Numbered from the stretch's first letter, positions 52,462-61,491 are shown. The stretch is 64,000 nucleotides of DNA from Comamonadaceae bacterium (GCA_947455145.1 CANGME010000003.1:124001-188000); one strand, 5' to 3'. Notes: generated by a model from the letters alone, not told the origin. Translations and numbers: made by a program.

Positions 52462-53316
52462 TCAGCCCAACACCAACTTGCTAGCCAACTTATGCAGCCG
52501 CGCCCACGGCGCAGTCAAATCCTCCAACACACTGAAATGATTGCGGTCGGGAATGGTGGTGCACACGGGAACGATTTTTTTATCCCAGGCGGTCTGAATC
52601 AATGTGTTGTGACGCAAGAACTCGGCGCTCTCGTCAGCACCGGCCACGGCGTAGAGCTTGCCCTGGCGTGGGCGGGGCATCCAGGCGGGGCTGCACAGTT
52701 GCACCTGTTCGGGGGTGAGCTTCAAAGACTCTTTCAGGAAGGGCGTGTGCATGATCGGCTCCAGGTCATACAGACCTGAAATCGACATGGCATTCTTGAC
52801 CAAATCCACCGGCAAACCTTTGGCATAAATGGGCCAAGCGCAGGCCAGCAACATGGCTGCCAAATGGCCGCCCGCTGAGTGACCAATGACCGTGATGCGG
52901 CTTGGGTCGCCGCCGAACTTACGTGCGTTGCGGTACGTCCAGGCCAGCGCCTTGACCATCTGCATCACGATCTGCGGCAGCGTGACCGCTGGGCACAAGG
53001 CATAGTTGGGAATCACCACGCACGCGCCTTGGTTGACGAAAGCCGGGGCGATGAAGGAGTGATCGGACTTATCCAGCGAGCGCCAGTAGCCGCCGTGGAT
53101 GAACACCACCACCGGCGCACCCTTTTTGACTTTGGCGGGGAAGACGTCCAGCGTCTCCATGGGGCCGTCGCCATAGGCGATGTCAAGCTGGTTGCTGTGC
53201 GCGTCGCGCGCGTCATCCGACGCTTCGGCCCACTGCACTAAGTGCCGTGCGTGGTCGGGCACCAAGGCCCGGTTGTTGTACATGCTGTCAAGCCAGTTCG
53301 CGTTGTATGTGGTCAT
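52462..53316 (-). CDS. Alpha/beta hydrolase, kynurenine-formamidase-like esterase
   Basis: A 284-residue hydrolase. The oxyanion-hole motif is FIHGGYWRSLDKSDHSFIAP, the nucleophile elbow GHSAGGHLAAML. The aspartate region is near AVAGADESAEF and the histidine in PDRNHFSVLEDL. The HGGYW form and NANWLDSMYNNRALVPDHA opening are those of KynB-like/arylformamidase esterases. No other tryptophan-degradation genes are near, so the natural substrate is uncertain. The ATG at 53316 is chosen by alignment to that opening. Confidence 0.82.
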   Translation of the reverse strand: MTTYNANWLDSMYNNRALVPDHARHLVQWAEASDDARDAHSNQLDIAYGDGPMETLDVFPAKVKKGAPVVVFIHGGYWRSLDKSDHSFIAPAFVNQGACVVIPNYALCPAVTLPQIVMQMVKALAWTYRNARKFGGDPSRITVIGHSAGGHLAAMLLACAWPIYAKGLPVDLVKNAMSISGLYDLEPIMHTPFLKESLKLTPEQVQLCSPAWMPRPRQGKLYAVAGADESAEFLRHNTLIQTAWDKKIVPVCTTIPDRNHFSVLEDLTAPWARLHKLASKLVLG

Positions 53317-53447
53317 GGTTTTTCTTTGCTTCAAAGCTTTATCTTGACACAGTCCCGGCAAAGGTCATTTGGAGCGAATCTCAACAGGGAACGAATTTGA
53401 CTGGACGAGCTCCAATGTTTTACTTTCAAACTTTGGGGGTAAGCGTT

Positions 53448-54146
53448 ATGGACGCTTTAAGACGTAAAACTGTGCTATCACTCCTCGCGCTGCCTGCGGG
53501 TTGCGGCCTCCAGCCTCTCGCACCGCTACAAACACGAGCCTTCGTTGGCCCTGCCAGCCCGGTTCAGATGAGACCACCGGCCCTGGGGCAATCGTGGACT
53601 TACCGAAAACTCAATATTTACAACGGTGAAGTCGTCGCCATTGAGCGTGAAGTAGTGGCATCCCTCAGCCCGCGCATTATTCTTGAGCGCAGCACACCAG
53701 CCGGTATGGAGCTCGCTCAGGAGCATCACCTTCAATGGGGCCTGCTTCTGCGCGAACCCCACTGGGACATGACGCAAAACTATGTCGACGCCGTGCCGCT
53801 GTGGCCCCAGGATCTGCGAGTGGGCGCGTCCAGTCAAATCCGCACTGATTACCGCGTGGGTGATTTTTCGTATCCGTTCTGGATCAATGTGCACACCGAG
53901 GTCAAGGCTTGGGAAAAGGTCATCTTGCCCTTGGGTGAATTCAATGCCCTACGCATTGAGCGATTGATCGGTTTGAAGCACCAAGACTTCTCCCGCAAAT
54001 CGACCATCCGCTGGGAGCACCTCTGGCTGGTGCCAGAAATTGGCCGTTGGGTGGTGCGCCAACTATCGGGCGAGTACACGACGTCAGGCAGACGCGGTGA
54101 TGGGCGAGAAGATCATTTCCGTTGGGAACTGACAGCTTTTTCTTGA
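53448..54146 (+). CDS. Putative lipoprotein, function unknown
   Basis: A 232-residue protein with a short signal and lipobox (RRKTVLSLLALPAGCGLQ, Cys near 19), so probably lipid-anchored in the envelope. The mature part looks all-beta (LGQSWTYRKLNIYNGEVVAIE, LGEFNALRIERLIGLKHQDF, IRWEHLWLVPEIGRWVVRQLSGEY). I do not recognise a family. The ATG at 53448 gives the signal; a G-rich stretch 7 bases upstream may serve as ribosome site. It is divergent from the hydrolase gene across 131 bases. Confidence 0.75.
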   Translation: MDALRRKTVLSLLALPAGCGLQPLAPLQTRAFVGPASPVQMRPPALGQSWTYRKLNIYNGEVVAIEREVVASLSPRIILERSTPAGMELAQEHHLQWGLLLREPHWDMTQNYVDAVPLWPQDLRVGASSQIRTDYRVGDFSYPFWINVHTEVKAWEKVILPLGEFNALRIERLIGLKHQDFSRKSTIRWEHLWLVPEIGRWVVRQLSGEYTTSGRRGDGREDHFRWELTAFS

Positions 54147-54176
54147 CGGTTGGACCCTCTACGCCTCCAGCCCCCC

Positions 54177-55175
54177 CTACTCCACCTTAGCGCCCGAGTC
54201 CTTCACAACCTTGGCCCATTTGGTGATCTCGGCGCGCTGGTAAGTGGCCAGCTCTTCAGACGTTGAACCCACGGGTTCCAGCCCAATGTCGGTGAGTTTT
54301 TTGGCGATCTCGGGTTGCTTGAGGATTCGCTGAATTTCAGCCTGAATTTTCTCCACCACGGGTTTCGGTGTTGATGACGGAGCGAACATGCCGAACCACG
54401 ACACCGCTTCAAAGCCAGGCAAGCCCTGCTCGGCAATGGTGGGAATGTCGGGCGCAGCGGCGGAGCGCGTCAAGCTGGTCACGCCCAGGGCGCGCAGCTT
54501 GCCCTCGCGCACCAGCGGCAGGCTGGACGGCATGTTGTCAAACATCATGGTCACGCGCCCACCCAGCAGGTCAGGAATGGCGCTGGCGCGGCCTTTGTAG
54601 GGAACGTGCAGCATGTCAATGTTGGTCAGGCTCTTGAACAACTCACCCGATACATGCACCGAGGTGCCCGAGCCGGGTGAGGCAAAACTCATCTTGCCCT
54701 CGCGCTTGCCAAGTGCGATGAGTTCTTGCAGTGTTTTGGCGGGCACATCGTTGTTGATCACCAGCAGGTTAGGCGTGGTAGCCAGCAGGCTGACGGGGGT
54801 GAAGTCGCGCACCATGTCGTATGGCATCTTGGCATAGAGCGCGCCGTTGATGGAGTGCGTGCCTACCGTGCCCAACACCAAGGTGTAGCCATCCGGCGCG
54901 GCTTTGGCCACAAAATCAGCCCCGATGTTGCCGCCCGAGCCGGGCTTGTTGTCGATGATGACCGGCTGCCCCCAAGCCGCCGTGAAGCGCTCCCCTAGCA
55001 GCCGCGCAATGATGTCAGGCGCGCCGCCAGTGGTAAAGGTTACAACGATGCGTAAAGGCTTGTTGGGAAAGCTCGCCGCGCTTGTTTGAGTAGCGGTTTG
55101 TGCCCCGACCCCAGCCGCTGTGGCGAGCGCCGCTGTGGCGAGGGCGAACTTTGTGATGCATTGTTTCAAACTCAT
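54177..55175 (-). CDS. Bug/TctC-family tripartite tricarboxylate binding protein
   Basis: The fifth Bug receptor of the window, 332 residues. Signal MSLKQCITKFALATAALATA ends at VGAQ. Family marks: IVVTFTTGGAPDIIARLLGE, NKPGSGGNIGADFVAKAAPD and HVPYKGRASAIPDLLGGR. It is monocistronic, far from the other four, with no permease or enzyme genes of an obvious pathway nearby. Confidence 0.9.
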   Translation of the reverse strand: MSLKQCITKFALATAALATAAGVGAQTATQTSAASFPNKPLRIVVTFTTGGAPDIIARLLGERFTAAWGQPVIIDNKPGSGGNIGADFVAKAAPDGYTLVLGTVGTHSINGALYAKMPYDMVRDFTPVSLLATTPNLLVINNDVPAKTLQELIALGKREGKMSFASPGSGTSVHVSGELFKSLTNIDMLHVPYKGRASAIPDLLGGRVTMMFDNMPSSLPLVREGKLRALGVTSLTRSAAAPDIPTIAEQGLPGFEAVSWFGMFAPSSTPKPVVEKIQAEIQRILKQPEIAKKLTDIGLEPVGSTSEELATYQRAEITKWAKVVKDSGAKVE

Positions 55176-55265
55176 GGTGTCTCCAACTTTGGGTTTCAAG
55201 GTGTAATGCCAGGAACCATTATGAGGGAGCGATTGCATTACCCGAAACATCGTTCAAATCAGAGC

Positions 55266-55853
55266 TCAAATCAGCGTAGCCGCGAAGGCATTTATCGCAT
55301 CAAGCTCGGGCGGCAAGGTAGTGAAATTCAGACCTTCCCGTCTTAATGTCTGCGCCAAACCTCTGTCCACTTCCCGCGCTTGATCTTCGTCCTGAAAGCG
55401 CCCTGTGTGAATGTACTTTCGATCGCTACGCTGCACCAACACATTGACGTTATTGTGTTGTTTGTACCAATCGAGGATCTGGCTTCGGGTCTTGGATCGG
55501 TCGCAAATATTGTCGGGGTAGTGCTCGTTGTAGTACATGACTTGCGGCAGCGAACATTCTGTAACAAGGTACTGCACTTGGCCGTCCAGCAGCTCAATCA
55601 TGCGAAATTGTTGCTGGGCGATGTGGTACTGGTTTTTCAGCGCTTCGTAGTCTTTTTGCCAGACCAGGGACTTGGCGAAATCCGGGATTTGTTCAACCGT
55701 TTTTTGGTGCAAGTTCAGGTACAGAATGATGGCCGCCGTGAACAGCGACTTATCGCAACCCGGCCCGCCAATGATGTTGATGACCTGGGTCGGGTACAGA
55801 CGCATCTTGTTCTCGGGCAACTGATTCGAGACATAGGTGTATTGCATAGCCAT
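55266..55853 (-). CDS. Phage-like P-loop ATPase/kinase with altered Walker A
   Basis: A 195-residue protein. The P-loop IIGGPGCDKSLFTA (about 27-40) has Asp where GxxxxGKS needs the last glycine. Then VEQIPDFAKSLVWQKDYEAL, YLVTECSLPQVMYYNEHYPD and, near the C-terminus, NVLVQRSDRKYIHTGRFQDE followed by DQAREVDRGLAQTL. This layout resembles small AAA-type ATPases common in phage genomes. The ATG at 55853 has AGGAG 8 bases upstream. It stands alone, without other phage genes; it may be a relic or a domesticated gene. Activity is doubtful given the altered loop. Confidence 0.7.
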   Translation of the reverse strand: MAMQYTYVSNQLPENKMRLYPTQVINIIGGPGCDKSLFTAAIILYLNLHQKTVEQIPDFAKSLVWQKDYEALKNQYHIAQQQFRMIELLDGQVQYLVTECSLPQVMYYNEHYPDNICDRSKTRSQILDWYKQHNNVNVLVQRSDRKYIHTGRFQDEDQAREVDRGLAQTLRREGLNFTTLPPELDAINAFAATLI

Positions 55854-55880
55854 GGGGTGCACTCCTTTTAATCAGTTGAA

Positions 55881-55919
55881 GACAGAGCAAAGTTCGCTAT
55901 GCGTATCCCTTGCTCTGTC
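55881..55919. repeat. Inverted repeat between queG and the P-loop gene
   Basis: GACAGAGCAA (55881-55890) and TTGCTCTGTC (55910-55919) form a perfect 10-bp stem around a 19-base loop. It follows the queG stop by 17 bases on the minus strand and may end that transcript, though the T run is poor. Confidence 0.45.
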
Positions 55920-55936
55920 CCACACGTTCTCAATGC

Positions 55937-57037
55937 TTACTGAACTTTTCCCGACGACTCATCATCAAGCACTTGCTCCAGCGCCCATTGCACATGCTCA
56001 TGCACCAACGCACTGGCACGGGCCAAGCTCTGCTGCAAAGCTGCCCGCATGACCCAGTCAGGTCGGATACGCAAAGCATTGCCCATCGCCACGGCGATAT
56101 TGCGCTGCCAGCGTTCATGACCAATGCGCCTAATCGGTGTGCCTTCGGTATGGCTTAAAAATTCAGCCTCGCTCCACTGGTACATCGACACCAATTGCTG
56201 CCCACTTAAGCCCTTTCGCTCGTCAAAGTCGGGCAGTGCGCTGCGCTGGGCAAATTTGTTCCAGGGGCAGATCAACTGGCAGTCATCACAGCCATAGATG
56301 CGGTTGCCCATCAGCGGGCGCAGCTCTAGCGGGATGGGGCCTGCGTGCTCAATCGTCAGGTAAGAAATGCAGCGCCGTGCGTCCAGTAGGTAGGGCGCGA
56401 TGATGGCCTGGGTCGGGCACACGTCAATGCATGAGGTGCAACTGCCGCAATGCCCGCTGACGGGCCCACTCTCAGGCAGGGCCACATCGACATAGATTTC
56501 ACCCAGGAAGAACATTGAGCCCGCCTCGCGGTTCAGCACCAGCGTGTGCTTACCGCGCCAGCCCTGGCCGCTGCGCGCGGCAAGTTCGGCCTCCAGCACC
56601 GGCGCTGAATCGGTAAAGGCGCGATAGCCAAAGGGGCCGATGTGCTGCGCCATACGGTCGGCCAGTTTTTGCAGGCGCGAGCGCAGCACCTTGTGGTAGT
56701 CCCGCCCACGGGCATAGACCGACACCACGGCCTCATCTGGGCGTTGAAGTCGCTCAAACTCCAGCGCCTGCCAGCCCTCGGGTGTGTGGGCGGGCAGGTA
56801 ATCCATGCGTGCGGTGATGACGCTGACTGTGCCCGGCACCAGCTCGGCCGGTCGGGCGCGCCTCAAACCATGCGCGGCCATATAGGCCATGTCGCCATGA
56901 AATCCACGCGCCAGCCAGTCCAGCAAGCCCGCCTCGGCGCTGCTCAAATCCACACCACTGACGCCAATTTGAGAGAATCCAAGCTCACGGGCCCATCCCT
57001 GGATCAAGGAAACGAATTGAGTGTTGTTGAGCGTCAC
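55937..57037 (-). CDS. queG: Epoxyqueuosine reductase
   Basis: Cobalamin and [4Fe-4S] enzyme performing the last step of queuosine synthesis in tRNA; about 366 residues. Visible: FSQIGVSGVDLSSAEAGLLDWL, YARGRDYHKVLR, DSAPVLEAELAARSGQGW, and two cluster motifs CGSCTSCIDVCPTQAI and CDDCQLICPWNKF. A HEAT-like C-terminal tail follows. The start is inferred as GTG at 57037; the longer open frame is antisense to tsaE. With that start it overlaps the divergent tsaE start by 21 bases. Confidence 0.92.
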   Translation of the reverse strand: MTLNNTQFVSLIQGWARELGFSQIGVSGVDLSSAEAGLLDWLARGFHGDMAYMAAHGLRRARPAELVPGTVSVITARMDYLPAHTPEGWQALEFERLQRPDEAVVSVYARGRDYHKVLRSRLQKLADRMAQHIGPFGYRAFTDSAPVLEAELAARSGQGWRGKHTLVLNREAGSMFFLGEIYVDVALPESGPVSGHCGSCTSCIDVCPTQAIIAPYLLDARRCISYLTIEHAGPIPLELRPLMGNRIYGCDDCQLICPWNKFAQRSALPDFDERKGLSGQQLVSMYQWSEAEFLSHTEGTPIRRIGHERWQRNIAVAMGNALRIRPDWVMRAALQQSLARASALVHEHVQWALEQVLDDESSGKVQ

Positions 57038-57571
57038 CCGCCCATTGTAAAAAATCTGCGCTGCCCGGACGAGGCCGCCACGCAAGCCGTGGCTGAAAAT
57101 CTGGCCGCCAACCCGGCCTTGCGCAACGCCTTCATTGAGCTGCAAGGTGACTTGGGTGCGGGCAAGACCACGCTGGTGCGCCACTTGCTGCGCGCGCTGG
57201 GGGTGCAAGGGCGCATTAAGAGCCCGACCTATGCGGTGGTGGAGGCGTATGAAGTGATGGGAGCTGACGCCACCTCTCCCTTTAACGCCCCTCTCAATAT
57301 CTGGCACTTCGACTTCTACCGTTTTCAAGACCCGCAAGAGTGGGAAGACGCAGGCTTTCGCGACATCTTCACCAACCCCGGTCTGAAGCTGGCCGAGTGG
57401 CCGGACAAAGTGGGCGATTTTCTGCCGCGCGCTGATCTGAGCATCCACTTGGCGACGCTGGACGACGAGGCACGCGTGCTCACCCTCACGGCGCAAAGCC
57501 CCATAGGCGAAGCGCTTGTGCAAAACTTACAAAGCGTTCAAGAACCATCCCATAACGAGGGCACGGCATGA
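57017..57571 (+). CDS. tsaE: tRNA threonylcarbamoyladenosine ATPase TsaE
   Basis: The ATPase that resets the TsaBD complex in t6A synthesis, 184 residues. Walker A is GDLGAGKTTLVRHLLRALG; other marks are IKSPTYAVVEAYE, IWHFDFYRFQDPQEWEDAGF and LKLAEWPDKVG. The start is inferred as TTG at 57017 because AAGGA lies 5 bases upstream and no ATG or GTG fits. It overlaps the amiC start by ATGA; tsaE-amiC order is common in proteobacteria. Confidence 0.93.
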   Translation: MSVVERHPPIVKNLRCPDEAATQAVAENLAANPALRNAFIELQGDLGAGKTTLVRHLLRALGVQGRIKSPTYAVVEAYEVMGADATSPFNAPLNIWHFDFYRFQDPQEWEDAGFRDIFTNPGLKLAEWPDKVGDFLPRADLSIHLATLDDEARVLTLTAQSPIGEALVQNLQSVQEPSHNEGTA

Positions 57572-58929
57572 AACGCCGTGACCTGCTGACCACTGGCACC
57601 CTGGTGCTGCTGCTGGGCCACCAGCAACTGGCACGCGGTGCCAGCATCATGGCAGTGCGCGTCTGGCCCGCGCCCGACTACTCTCGCGTCACAATCGAAT
57701 CCGACACCCAACTCATCGCGCGTCAAACCTTTGTCACCAACCCACCACGTCTGGCGGTGGACATTGAAGGCATTGACCTCATCCCCACCTTGCGCGAGCT
57801 GGTGGCCAAGGTGCGCAGCGATGACCCCAACATCGCAGGAATACGCGTCGGGCAAAACTCCCCCAATGTTGTGCGGCTTGTGATTGATCTCAAGCTTCCC
57901 ATCACTCCGCAGGTTTTCACGCTGGCCCCAGTCGCCGCCTACCAGCACCGCTTGGTGTTTGACCTATACCCGGTACATGTTGCTGACCCACTGGCTGCCT
58001 TGATTGCTGAGCGACTCAAGGACAAAGGTGCCTCGGCTCCCACGCCGAGCAGCGACCCACTGGGTGAGCTCATGGCCCAGCGGATGAACCCGGCATTGAA
58101 AATCCCTATCCCGCTCTCGCTTCCAAACCCAACGACAGGCACGCACACCGGTACTCACACAGGCCCACGCGATGCGCAAGCCCAAGCTTCGCCAGCGCCG
58201 CAAACCGACCGCCTCATCATCATCGCCCTAGACCCCGGCCACGGAGGCGAGGACCCCGGCGCTATTGGGCCGAATGGAACACGTGAAAAGGACGTGGTGC
58301 TCAAACTCGCTCACCTGCTGCGTGACCGCATCAACGCCACGACCATCAAGGGCAACCCCATGCGTGCCTACCTCACGCGCGATGCTGATTTTTTTGTGCC
58401 TCTGCACGTGCGCGTGCAAAAGGCACGCAAGGTGCAGGCCGACCTGTTTGTCAGCCTGCATGCCGACGCCTTTTTCACCCCTCGCCCGCAAGGGGCCAGC
58501 GTCTTTGCCCTGAGCCAGGGCGGTGCCTCCAGCTCTGCGGCGCGCTGGATGGCGGCCAAAGAAAACAAGGCCGATCTGATTGGCGGGATCAACACTCAAA
58601 GCAAAGACGCTCAAGTGCAACATGCCCTGCTCGACATGAGCACCACCGCGCAAATCAATGACAGCCTCAAGCTGGGCGGCACGCTACTGGCCGAGATGGG
58701 TCGCGTGGGCAAGTTGCACAAACCCAAGGTAGAGCAGGCCAGCTTTGCCGTGCTCAAAGCGCCCGACATTCCCAGTGTATTGGTCGAGGCCGCCTTCATC
58801 AGCAACCCGGAGGAAGAAGTCAAACTCAACAGCGAGGCCTATCAAGAACAACTCGCCAATGCGCTGATGCGCGGCATCGAGAGCTACTTTGCTCGCAACC
58901 CGCCGCTCGCGCGCAGCCGCAGCACCTGA
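57568..58929 (+). CDS. amiC: N-acetylmuramoyl-L-alanine amidase AmiC
   Basis: Periplasmic zinc amidase splitting septal peptidoglycan in cell division; 453 residues. A twin-arginine-like signal (MKRRDLLTTGTLVLLLGH) is followed by an AMIN septum-targeting domain at about 30-140 and a Ser/Thr/Pro linker. The amidase_3 domain at about 215-445 has IIALDPGHGGEDPGAIG (zinc His), SLHADAF (His) and VLVEAAFISNPEEE (catalytic Glu). Coupled to tsaE. Confidence 0.94.
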   Translation: MKRRDLLTTGTLVLLLGHQQLARGASIMAVRVWPAPDYSRVTIESDTQLIARQTFVTNPPRLAVDIEGIDLIPTLRELVAKVRSDDPNIAGIRVGQNSPNVVRLVIDLKLPITPQVFTLAPVAAYQHRLVFDLYPVHVADPLAALIAERLKDKGASAPTPSSDPLGELMAQRMNPALKIPIPLSLPNPTTGTHTGTHTGPRDAQAQASPAPQTDRLIIIALDPGHGGEDPGAIGPNGTREKDVVLKLAHLLRDRINATTIKGNPMRAYLTRDADFFVPLHVRVQKARKVQADLFVSLHADAFFTPRPQGASVFALSQGGASSSAARWMAAKENKADLIGGINTQSKDAQVQHALLDMSTTAQINDSLKLGGTLLAEMGRVGKLHKPKVEQASFAVLKAPDIPSVLVEAAFISNPEEEVKLNSEAYQEQLANALMRGIESYFARNPPLARSRST

Positions 58930-58942
58930 TTCCAACATCTCA

Positions 58943-59251
58943 TCAGTAGTCATCAAACCGAGGGTGCGACAAGCCTTCTGCGGGTGAACCGGTGTCGGGA
59001 TCAATCCAGTCGGAGATTCCGATCTCGTCTTCAGCCTCTTGCAGTGTTTCTCCTGGTGCAGGAGTCTCTTCGTCGGCCGACTCCAAGTCAGCCAGCGCCA
59101 TATCCAGGCTATCAAAAGGGCCGAACTCGTTGCGCCCATCCAGGGTGCGCCAGTAGTAACCATCAGGTCGTGACATGATTTGTTCACCACTTTTCTGGAT
59201 TGCGGCACGGTCAGACACTGCGCGCTCCAGCGCTGTTTTCTTGCGTTTCAT
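58943..59251 (-). CDS. Small conserved acidic protein, function unknown
   Basis: A 102-residue soluble protein. The basic N-terminus (MKRKKTALERAVSDRAAI) is followed by GYYWRTLDGRNEFGPFDSLDMALADLE and an acidic tail (AEDEIGISDWIDPDTGSPAEGL). GGAGGT lies 4 bases before the ATG at 59251, a strong ribosome site that supports a real gene. I do not recognise a named domain. It is convergent with amiC. Confidence 0.75.
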   Translation of the reverse strand: MKRKKTALERAVSDRAAIQKSGEQIMSRPDGYYWRTLDGRNEFGPFDSLDMALADLESADEETPAPGETLQEAEDEIGISDWIDPDTGSPAEGLSHPRFDDY

Positions 59252-59315
59252 TACCACCTCCTGCAATGAAACGGTAGCTTAATCCTTATGGCTTGCATCG
59301 GCAAGCGTGCAAAGC

Positions 59316-59969
59316 TTATTCGTTTGTAGACAGACTTTCGCGTCTAGCCCGCCACGCACCCACCATGATCAGCAGACCAGGAATCAAAATCATGGCCCAG
59401 ATGATTTTGTCCAGATGCGCTTTGACGAAGGGGAAGTTGCCAAAGAAATAACCGATGGTGACGATGCCGCCCACCCACAGGGCGCCGCCCGTCACGTCAA
59501 AGAAGGTGAAGCGGCTGCGCGTCATCTGAGCCACCCCGGCGACGAAGGGCGCAAAGGTGCGAAGAAAGGGCATGAAGCGCGCGGCGATCAAGGTGACGCC
59601 GCCATATTTTTCGTAAAACGCATGCGCCTGCTCGAAAGCGGCCTTATTAAACAGTCGTGAGTTTTCCCACTTGAAAACACGTGGCCCAAAGTAACGCCCC
59701 ACCGCGTAATTGGACTGGTTACCCAGAATCGCGGCCGCCAACAAGAGCCCGACCGAGAGCGGATAACTCATCAAGCCCACACCGCACATGGCCCCCACCA
59801 CAAAAAGCAGCGAATCGCCCGGCAAAAACGGCATGACCACGACGCCAGTTTCGACAAAGATGATGAGAAACAGCAAGGCGTACACCCAAGCGCCGTGCGT
59901 TTGTACAAACACCTCCAGGTGTTTGTCCACGTGAAGGATGAAGTCGAGAAGAAGAGCAATGAATTCCAT
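59316..59969 (-). CDS. DedA/SNARE-associated family membrane protein
   Basis: A 217-residue inner-membrane protein with about five segments. DedA marks: FVETGVVVMPFLPGDSLLFVVGAM, LLLAAAILGNQSNYAVGRYFG, and FYEKYGGVTLIAARFMPFLRTFAPFVAGVAQMTRSRFTFF region. Members help lipid-carrier recycling or membrane potential balance. The ATG at 59969 is the family start; longer frames cross into the intergenic region. Confidence 0.92.
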   Translation of the reverse strand: MEFIALLLDFILHVDKHLEVFVQTHGAWVYALLFLIIFVETGVVVMPFLPGDSLLFVVGAMCGVGLMSYPLSVGLLLAAAILGNQSNYAVGRYFGPRVFKWENSRLFNKAAFEQAHAFYEKYGGVTLIAARFMPFLRTFAPFVAGVAQMTRSRFTFFDVTGGALWVGGIVTIGYFFGNFPFVKAHLDKIIWAMILIPGLLIMVGAWRARRESLSTNE

Positions 59970-60000
59970 AGTTTTGATTATCACCGCGCATGCGATGAAA

Positions 60001-60720
60001 TCAAACCGCGCAGTATTTTTCCTGAATCTCTGCGTTGGCCAACAACTCAGCCGCATCGCCCTGGTGCACGATGTGGCCCTGATCCAGGATGTAGGCGCGG
60101 TCTGAGATGGACAGCGCGCGCTCCACGTTTTGCTCCACCAGCAAAATCGTGGTGCCCTGCTGCTTCATGCGCGTGAAGAGCTCAAACATCTCGTCCACCA
60201 GCAGCGGCATGATGCCCTCCGACGGCTCGTCCAGCAAGATCATGCGGGGCCGCGCCATCATCGCGCGGGCAATGGCAAGCATTTGCTGCTCACCGCCTGA
60301 CAGGGACGTGCCGTCTTGATCCAGGCGCTCTTTAAGCCTTGGGAAAGTTTGCGCAATCTCGTCCACCATCTCGTTCATCTCACCCCGGCGCTCACTGGCC
60401 AGCAGGCCGAGTTGCAGATTTTCGCGCACGGTCAGGCCCGTGACGATGCGGCGCTCTTCGGGCACGTAAGCCAGGCCTCGGTGAAAGCGGGTGTGGGGCG
60501 GCAGGGTCAGCAGCTCTTCGCCGTCAAACACCACGCTGCCTTTGCATTGAGACACCAAGCCCATGATCGTGCGCAGGGTGCTGGTCTTGCCCGCACCGTT
60601 GCGCCCCATGAGGGTGACGATCTCGCCGCGTTTGACTTCAAAGCTCAGGCCTTGAATGACATGGCTGTGGTCGTACCAAGCGTTGAGTTGTTCAACTTTC
60701 AACATGGCTTCATTCAACAT
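60001..60720 (-). CDS. livF: Branched-chain amino-acid ABC transporter ATPase LivF
   Basis: A cytoplasmic ATPase of 239 residues. Walker A GRNGAGKTS, signature SLSGGEQQMLAIARAMMARP, Walker B ILLDEPSEGIMP and LLVEQNVERALSISDRAYIL. The ending with EIQEKYCAV is typical LivF. A start five codons later (60705) is also possible. Last gene of the livHMGF order on this strand, 9 bases after livG. Confidence 0.94.
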   Translation of the reverse strand: MLNEAMLKVEQLNAWYDHSHVIQGLSFEVKRGEIVTLMGRNGAGKTSTLRTIMGLVSQCKGSVVFDGEELLTLPPHTRFHRGLAYVPEERRIVTGLTVRENLQLGLLASERRGEMNEMVDEIAQTFPRLKERLDQDGTSLSGGEQQMLAIARAMMARPRMILLDEPSEGIMPLLVDEMFELFTRMKQQGTTILLVEQNVERALSISDRAYILDQGHIVHQGDAAELLANAEIQEKYCAV

Positions 60721-60729
60721 GAATTGCTT

Positions 60730-61491
60730 TCAACTTTTGCCAAGGTACACACGCTTGACCTCGCTATTGTTTCGAATTTCATCGGGTGTTCCCTCGGCCA
60801 GCAGCTCGCCGTGGTGCAGCACGATCAGGCGGTTGCACAGGTTCATCACCAACTTCATTTTGTGCTCCACCAAAATCACGGTGCGCTCTTGGGCGAGCTG
60901 GCGGATCAAATCCATCATCACCGTGGTTTCTTGGGGCGACATACCTGCTGTGGGCTCGTCCATCAGCAGCAACTTTGGGTCGCAGGCCAAGGCCATGGCC
61001 ACCTCTAAAGAGCGTTGCTGACCGTGCGCCAAATCCCCCGCAGGTTTATTACGGCTGGACGTGAGCCCCACGCGCTCTAGCAGCGCATCAGCCTTGTCAA
61101 TAAGTTCGCCATAAGCATCACGGGGCCGCAGCAACTCAAAACGCGCCACGCCCATTTGGAGGGCCACGCGCACGTTCTCATGCGCGCTTAGTTGCTTGAA
61201 AACGTTGGTGATCTGAAAACTCTTGGCAATGCCGTTGCGCGCAAAGTCATGCGGGGCCATGCGGGTGATATCGCGCCCCTCGTACCAGACCTGGCCTTCA
61301 CTGGGCGGCACGCCGCCGCTGATGACGTTGAAGAAGGTGCTCTTACCCGCGCCATTAGGGCCGATGATGGCGGTGAGCTCACCCGGCTGGAACGACACGC
61401 TGACGTTGTTGAGCGCGCGGAATTTTCCGAAATAGCGCGATACGGCTTTGACTTCAAGAATGGGAGTGGTGGACATTTTGGTCGCGCTCAT
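60730..61491 (-). CDS. livG: Branched-chain amino-acid ABC transporter ATPase LivG
   Basis: The second ATPase, 253 residues. Walker A GPNGAGKST, the LivG-specific ARNGIAKSFQITNVFKQLSAHENV, signature region DLAHGQQRSLEVAMALA and Walker B LLLMDEPTAGMSP. Its ATG overlaps the livM stop as ATGA. Confidence 0.95.
   Translation of the reverse strand: MSATKMSTTPILEVKAVSRYFGKFRALNNVSVSFQPGELTAIIGPNGAGKSTFFNVISGGVPPSEGQVWYEGRDITRMAPHDFARNGIAKSFQITNVFKQLSAHENVRVALQMGVARFELLRPRDAYGELIDKADALLERVGLTSSRNKPAGDLAHGQQRSLEVAMALACDPKLLLMDEPTAGMSPQETTVMMDLIRQLAQERTVILVEHKMKLVMNLCNRLIVLHHGELLAEGTPDEIRNNSEVKRVYLGKS

Noticed and set aside
55100-55215. A sigma-54 promoter TGGCATTACACCTTG before the Bug gene at 54177
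   Set aside because: After GG the tenth-base spacing leads to TG and not GC, so the -12 doublet is missing.
55266-55853. A prophage or integrated element around the phage-like ATPase
   Set aside because: Neighbours are a Bug gene and queG. There is no integrase, tRNA target, direct repeats or structural genes.
56642-57016. An N-terminal extension of tsaE
   Set aside because: The frame is open upstream but antisense to well-conserved queG; TsaE homologues start near the TTG at 57017, which has a ribosome site.
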